Part shown: one piece after another, positions 57,716-64,000 of the stretch
Position numbering within the stretch: position 1 is the stretch's first letter
Layout: each line of letters starts with the position of its first letter
Origin: Misgurnus anguillicaudatus
Taxonomy: Eukaryota; Chordata; Actinopteri; Cypriniformes; Cobitidae
Assembly: GCF_027580225.2 (NCBI RefSeq)
Contig: NC_073352.2
Location: 34,397,501-34,461,500, forward strand
Direction of reading: 5' to 3'
Length of the DNA: 64,000 nt
Notes under the pieces: model-generated
Databases searched by the model: none
What the model was told of the DNA's origin: nothing
The model's input: only the letters and a program-made list of their open reading frames with translations
Translations under genes and position numbers: made by a program

Positions 57716-60286
57716 ATTTATTTTCTGTTTGTTCCTCATTCTTTACTCTCGATCCACAGAGCTGTTTGCTAAAATAGTAACTGCTTTAAACAGTAACTGT
57801 AAAACGTATTTTGTCAGCACATTAAAGCACACAATGCGTCACATTTGCCATGAGAGGTACATTTTAGTCCTTGAAATTTTTTCATTTTCCCAACAAATTG
57901 TTTCATTTCTTTGCCTCTTCACATTCATTGGAGCCCATCCATCTCTTTTCTCTTATAACACTCCTCTCTTTTTCGTTGACACTCAGGTTTTTTTCCATTT
58001 ATCCTTTTGAAATTGATTCTCTTTCTCAATTCACATGTACAATTTTGGCAATAATAATGGTTGAAAAGTGCTAATTTTCTTTCCCGTAATATATAACACT
58101 TAAAATTCCTTTACTTAACTACTTCATATTTTTAGTATGAACTGCTAAAATACATGTTTTTTTTTCTTATGTTTTCTGTGTTTTCTTTATTCCATGTAAA
58201 GCTGCTATGTAACAATGCAAAATTCATTGCAAATTCGCATTCGCTTTAATAATAGAATCCTCAACTTAATCATAGTATTTCTTTTTCATTGTAACTGTCA
58301 ACCTGATAACAATACCGATCGATGCATTGATTGAAAGATTAACAATGTGATGTGTTGACAAGTGAAAATATCAATATGCGTATAAACTGCAGTAATGCGC
58401 CTTTATTTTGACACTCTCCCCATCTTCACAAAATGTCCATTCATGCAGAAATGTTAAACTGAGTGGGCTTCGGTTAAATAGGGTGGACATTAATGCTTAC
58501 TCTCAGATTACATAGTTTTACAATATAGTAGTGGTTGAACGAATTACATTAGGTTTTTTGAGTCATGTATTAAATAATTTTCAGATCACCAAAAAAGGGA
58601 AATAAGGACAATAAAATAAAATCAAAAACAAATATGCATATGAAAATAGAAAAGAACAAAGTTACAAATAAAGTATAACAGTAGGATTTAGGAACAGGAA
58701 TAGAACAAATGAATAATAACACTGTTTTCTTCATTCTATAAATTAAATATAATTAATGTTTTAAAGCCACAGAAGTTTGATTAACATAATCACACAAACA
58801 TAAGCAGATTTCTTGAGGGAACTGTCACTTTAAGACCGGATAAGCACGGATCCTTATACTGACACACATTTGATTTCTTTCTAAACACTTTGCGTTCACT
58901 TTAAAACATAACTGACTGTTTTATCAGAGGATTTGCCAAGACTGGTATTTCGAGATAATTTGGCATCTATGTGTCCTGTCAAGCGCACATATGTGTTTGC
59001 GTGCTTTTGGAAAAGCGCATCTCGGTGCTTGTAGTCGTAGTGTGTGTCCATTTGAGTGAAAACAACTCACTTTAACATCTTCTTGTGCTCAAATTGTTCA
59101 AAATGGATTAAATTTGCAAACATGCAAATGATTAAACTTTCTATATATTATTAAAGAGACCATTATCATTTATGCCTGATTTCTTTTGCTTTTTCACAAA
59201 AATATTTTGTGTCTCTTCTGACTGGGTTGGCCAGCCGTCCATCTGAGTGGGCCAGTGCCACCCTGGCCCTTATGTAGCCTCGCCACTGTGCCAGATTGGA
59301 AATGTCATAGGATCATACCAGAAGCTCAAAATTATGGTATTTGGAAGAAAATGTGTCAAATGTGCATATTTATCTGGACAAAAAACTTTTGATGCATGCC
59401 GTTTTCCCCAGTAGATAAATACTGTAACTAGGTGTGCCTTAGTGGGCAGGTTAAAACAACTGACTGGAAACTACTCAACTAAGCACTGCGGTGAGAACAT
59501 TAACTCATGAAAGAGTAACATGAGAAGAGATGGAGTTGTGGCTAGAAGCAACCGCTGAAAGCTTGCAGGATTAACACTGTTTTTATCATAATCCTAAATC
59601 TTGTTAAATCTCGTGAGATTTAAACCGTAGCTTTATCCCTCTATTCAAAACAAAGAGATGGTAGACATGCATAACACGCATTCGCGTTCTCCTCACAATA
59701 TGACGGTAGATGTAGGATCCACAGCCCTATGATTGAAACGACCATTTGAAGTCTCACAAAATTTTGAAATTATCGCACATTGTCCAGTTTTTACATTATT
59801 GATCATACAGAGGTTATGGTACAAATATAATAATTACTGTACGTCTGCCGACACTGGCCGGACTTCTCAGCGTGGTTGTTTAACTGAATGCGTGTAGTGA
59901 CATTACCGCTCAGAATTGATCAAAAGTTTCTCTGGTAAAGTGCGTTATGGCAAGGATTGGAAAGGTTACACAATGAAAATGGTTTAGCACAGCCATGGAG
60001 AAACGTAAATGTAAAAAAGTATTTTGAAATAAAAAATTATGAAATAAAAAAATGATCGCTGCACGTACCACAATGCAATCTTAAAGATGTTAAATGTTCA
60101 GCTTGTAAACGGCTGGTAAGCAGGTGATATCCTCCTGTGCTGCTCTGACCTGCTACCATTTACCAGTTTTGTTTCAGTCAGTGTTGATTACGGTTGTGAG
60201 GTAACATTGTTATCGTTAATAGCCCAGAGCTGTTAGGGAAGCCTTTAGATTGTGTTTTCTTTACCATTGGGTTTAATATGAAGGCT

Positions 60287-60287
<1 letters not shown>

Positions 60288-60352
<65 letters not shown>
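60288..60352. repeat. (CT)n microsatellite
   Basis: Uninterrupted TC run of about 64 bases. Confidence 0.95.
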
Positions 60353-60354
<2 letters not shown>

Positions 60355-60728
60355 TGTCTCACTTCCCTAACCCCATCATTAACGGTGACCTTGTGGCTGC
60401 GACAATCAGGTAAACAGAAGAGTGAATGGACTCATGGGTAATGACCGCAGGGTTTGGCTGCCAAATGTTAGCGTGTTTGCTGACACCATTTAGAAGGGAT
60501 TAGCAGAATATGGGGAGCGATACAAGAGTAATACTGTAAAAATTGGGTGATGGAAGTAGCATGGATCAATAAGTAAGCTTTATTGAGGTATGGGATCATA
60601 TGTTATATGTGACCCTGGACCACAAGTCTTAAGTCGCACGGGTATATTTGTATTAATAGCCAGCAAAACATTGTATGCATTAAAATCAGCACTTTTTCTT
60701 TTATGCCAAAAATCATTAGGATATCATT

Positions 60729-61083
60729 AGAGCTGTCAAAAGATTAATCACGATTAATCGCACACAAAATAAAAGTTTTTTGCATAATTTATGTGTAATT
60801 ATTTTATATACACACACGTTAATGTTTGTATTTAAGAAACATTTACGTGTATATTTATATATATATTTTTTAGTGCTGGGCAAAGATTAATTGCAATTAA
60901 TCGCATATTAAATAAAAGTGTTTTTTTTTTGCATAATATATGAGTGTGTGCTGTGTGTAATTATTATGTATATATAGATACATACACATTTATGTATGTA
61001 TTTAAGAAACTTGACATATAAATAACAATTTCTGAAATAAATATATGTATGTATGTGTGTTAATATAAATAATAATTACACAC

Positions 61084-61162
<79 letters not shown>

Positions 61163-61224
61163 TATGCAAACACAAACTTTTATTTTGTATTTAATTAATT
61201 GCGAATAATCTTTTGACAGCCCTA
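60729..61224. mobile_element. Element with AGAGCTGTCAAAAGATTAATC ends
   Basis: AGCTGTCAAAAGATTAATCA at the left faces GAATAATCTTTTGACAGCCC at the right. A second internal GATTAATTGCAATTAATCGC lies near 60885. The interior is AT-rich with a CA microsatellite. The ends resemble a common vertebrate hAT-like non-autonomous family. No transposase. Confidence 0.65.
61086..61158. repeat. (AC)n microsatellite
   Basis: Uninterrupted AC run of about 72 bases inside the preceding element. Confidence 0.95.
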
Positions 61225-61658
61225 GATATTATATAAAGATCATGGTGCATGAAGATATTTTGTAAATTTCGTACCGAAAATATATAAAACTTTATTTTTG
61301 TGAGTGAATGCAGCTGCTAAGGACTTAATTTGGCAACTGTAAAGGCGAATTTCTCAATATTTTGATATTTTTCGCACCCTTGGATTCCAGATTTTCCAAA
61401 TTATTTGGCCAAATATTGTCCTATCCTAACAAACCATACACCAATAGAAAGCTTATGTATTCAACTTTCAGATGATGTATAAATCCCAATTTAAAAAATT
61501 GACCCTTATTATTTTTTTGTAGTCCCCGGTCACATATTGCATTTCCAAGATGTCAGTTTCTTTGCTCAGAGGTTGCTCTTTCATCTCTCAGTTACCTTTA
61601 CTGGCTTCTCAGTTATGTTTTAAGTATTAACAGATGTTTCATTTTGGTTCTCCTAGAC

Positions 61659-61853
61659 CAGGGGTGTCCACTCCTGCTCCTGGAGGGCCGGTGTCTCTGC
61701 AGAGTTTTATTTCAACCCTAATCAAACACACCTGATCCAGCTAATCAAGGTCTTATTAGGCAGACTAGATACTTTGAGGCAGGTGTGTTGAGGAAAGTTT
61801 TAGCTAAACTCTGCAGGACACATGCCCTCCAGGACCGACTTTGGACACCCCTG
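61659..61853. mobile_element. hAT-like non-autonomous element, 195 bp, with 8-bp target duplication
   Basis: Starts CAGGGGTGTCCACTCCTGC and ends TTTGGACACCCCTG, flanked by TCCTAGAC on both sides (61651-61658 and 61854-61861). CTGGAGGGCCGG faces CCCTCCAGGACCG inside the ends. The clean duplication indicates a fairly recent insertion. Confidence 0.93.
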
Positions 61854-63353
61854 TCCTAGACTATGAACTAATCAAATTCACACAAAATCGAGGTACCTGA
61901 GTTAGGCTATACTCTTTGCGAACGGTCTAAGGCAGAAGTCTCATTTGTTCTCACTGCTGTCTTGAATTACATCTGTGATACTAAATCATCTGAATCCCAT
62001 TTGAGACTGTATCTCTTATCGGCCTCATACTCACAGTAGTAACAAATCAATTGAAACTGCATGATCTCTGTATGTGAAGCTTTCATCTCTAGCATCTCTC
62101 TCTCTCTTCCTCTTTATATAATACAGTATCTCCCTCTCCTCCTAATGGTTACTTTCTGTCAGTAGCCGTAGTGACAGATATGACTACCGCAGGGAATCTT
62201 AAACCAGCGTTATTCTCCTGTGAGGTGTCCAGACGGGACCCCGGCAGTGATGGATGAGGGTAAACCCGGGTGGTTCGGTATACTGATAAATCTGCTCCGC
62301 TCGGAGCCCCTGCTGCCGTTTCATCCGTGCTTAACAAAGACGTGACGTGCACACACATATGCAGCAAACACATGCGCCAGCACATAGAAAAGGTCATTGT
62401 GCCTATTAATGCTGCGTGCCTCTGAGCCATAGGGCGAATGTAAGGAAATAGAAAACATAGTAAGATGGAGAGACAATAAGGAAAATGAAGAGAGAGGTTA
62501 GAGGTAGAGGACTATTTATTTGGCTCCTGTACTGACCTATGGCCCCGGGGTCTCCAGTATCAGCCACGACTGAATAAACTACTTTTACTCAAGTTGGTAG
62601 TCTGTGCTGAATGTGATGAATATATATATTCGTAGACAACATCTATCTGCTATCTGTGGTGTCATTTACACAACAAATGCAAGGCATAGCTGTTGAAACT
62701 GGATTGAAACCCATAAATATTCAATTCTTTATGACATGCATGCAATCACAAATGATGTGTCTATAAATAATATATGAGAATACACACTTTACAGTTGTAA
62801 AGCGATCTCATAAATGCTTAATGATCTGCTTCTCCTCACTGTCATAATTTCTCTGGTGTGTATGTGTGTAATAATGTGAATGGAGGGGTGGGTTTATGAT
62901 GGTGGTGGGCTTTGCTCATTAACGGATGTTCATATATAGACTTCACCCGGGAAAATATAAGTTCCTTGAAGGAAATTAGACAACCAGGTCTCAAGATGTG
63001 CCAGAGACGTCCGTAAAAAACTGAGAGTGCCTGCAGCGTCTCGAGAGATTCGCCTCTAGAATCCCTGCTGAGCTCTGGTGCAGCAATAAAACTTCTGACC
63101 CGTGTTGCAGTGCTAACGTTTCACCTGCTCTCATTGTTGAATTAGTTTGTTCTTGGACTGCTTGTAGTATCAAAGCACTTTTGTTTCGTGCCTTTGGCCT
63201 GTTCTTTGTTCTGCTGTAGGTTTAGGGTTAGAGGTACAATCTTTGCCGTAATGGTTCCACTACTGGTCCCAGTTAGTAACGCTATGTTATTTCAAATTCT
63301 TTGTGTGCGTATATAAATGTTTTTTTGGTAACCATAAATCTGAGTAGACATCC

Positions 63354-63640
63354 ATGAGATGCGGAGTCCCACAGGGCTTAATTCTAGGACCACTTTTGTT
63401 TAATTTGTATATGCTTCCACTTGGTCAAATAATAAAATATAACCATATTGCTTACCACAGCTATGCAGATGACACCCAGATATACTTTGCTCTGTCACCC
63501 AATGACTACAGCCCGATTGACAACCTATGTCAGTGCATTGATGAAATTAACATATTTGGATACAGCAAAACCTCCTCCAGCTAAACAGAGACAAAACTCA
63601 AGTCATTCTATTTGGAAATAAAGAATAAACTCTCAAGGTT
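63354..63640 (+). pseudogene. LINE reverse-transcriptase fragment
   Basis: Encodes [20 protein letters not shown], then [20 protein letters not shown], and, after a shift of frame near 63570, [17 protein letters not shown] and a stop. GVPQG and YADD are the classic palm motifs of non-LTR retrotransposon reverse transcriptase; the style fits the L2/CR1-like group common in fish. Ends are truncated on both sides and the frame is broken, so this is a dead remnant in intron 3. Confidence 0.85.
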
Positions 63641-63794
63641 AACACATACCTTGACTCTAGGAGTCTAAATACAGAAAATAAAGTCAGAAATCTGGGTGTA
63701 ATGGAAATGTTTTTGGTCCATTTCCATGTCACTTGTAAAACTGCTTTATGTTTCGTGCTTGTTGACTAAATGTCTCCGAGAAAGTATATACTGT

Positions 63795-63955
63795 TTTGGT
63801 ACATTTATGCATTTGGAGGATGCTTTTATTCAAATTGACTTACAGTGCATTACAAGGTATACATTTTTTATAAGTATGTGTTTTCTGTGGGTTCGAATCA
63901 ATTAACCTTTTGCACTACTATAGCAATGCTCCACCACTGAGCTATATAGGTGCAC
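63795..63955 (-). repeat. tRNA-like dispersed repeat
   Basis: TTTATGCATTTGGAGGATGC, ACTTACAGTGCATTACAAGG, GGGTTCGAATCAATTAACC and CCACTGAGCTATA: inverted B-box- and A-box-like blocks with the shared head sequence of a widespread teleost repeat. The short module at 19760-19835 is related. Confidence 0.65.
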
Positions 63956-64000
63956 TATAGGTTTTCTTTGGCAGGCTTTTGTTGTCTGCTAGATAAGCAT

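Larger units (their letters stand above)
53881..64000 (+). other. Intron 3 of the receptor gene (incomplete)
   Basis: It begins with the GTAAGT donor and continues to the window end. It is packed with elements: split dispersed repeat plus hAT-like insertion (54262-55118), two large palindromes (56234-56684, 56812-57542), microsatellites, a hAT-like 195-bp element and a LINE fragment. No receptor exon was recognised. Confidence 0.7.

Noticed and set aside
60288..60352. Functional GAGA-type regulatory site
   Set aside because: A pure CT microsatellite deep in an intron needs no such explanation.

Overview
The window looks like nuclear DNA of a teleost fish, most likely cyprinid. It has large introns, many short DNA-transposon relatives (Tc1-like, hAT-like, TTAA-flanked), tRNA-like dispersed repeats, CA/CT microsatellites and three GT-AG exons of a vertebrate GABA-A receptor alpha subunit. 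Nothing bacterial is present.

Region 1 (1-11272) is a giant inverted repeat. A left arm of about 5.5 kb and a right arm of about 4.95 kb surround a unique loop of about 0.8 kb. The arms are nearly identical over long stretches, but in sharply bounded blocks of roughly 40-200 bases they differ almost only by A-to-G (or, read on the other strand, T-to-C) changes. Some blocks lie in the left arm, some in the right, and the altered strand switches from block to block. Both arms keep an open frame of about 194 codons. In the right copy it has been pushed towards Pro, Ala, His, Arg and Thr codons by T-to-C changes. This looks like adenosine-deaminase-type hypermutation recorded in genomic DNA of a foldback element, and it is the best candidate here for something undescribed. 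The protein is unidentified; a Bcl-2-like helical pattern is a weak possibility.

Region 2 (11273 to about 38900) has no convincing host gene. It is a mosaic of mobile elements: three related Tc1/mariner copies (one with a transposase frame broken by a single stop), a 3.9 kb element carrying a 133-bp tandem array interrupted by a hAT-like insertion with an 8-bp target duplication, TTAA-flanked palindromic elements, and otherwise unremarkable AT-rich DNA.

Region 3 (about 38900-64000) is the 5' part of a GABA-A receptor alpha-subunit gene on the + strand. It has a probable non-coding first exon, a signal-peptide exon (coding from 39580), a second coding exon (44865-44980) and a third (53813-53880). 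The next exon is not found before the window ends, so intron 3 exceeds 10 kb. The introns hold further hAT-like, TTAA-type and Tc1-like elements, long palindromes, microsatellites and a LINE reverse-transcriptase fragment. Alignments were done by eye, so block edges and repeat ends are approximate unless a target duplication fixes them.
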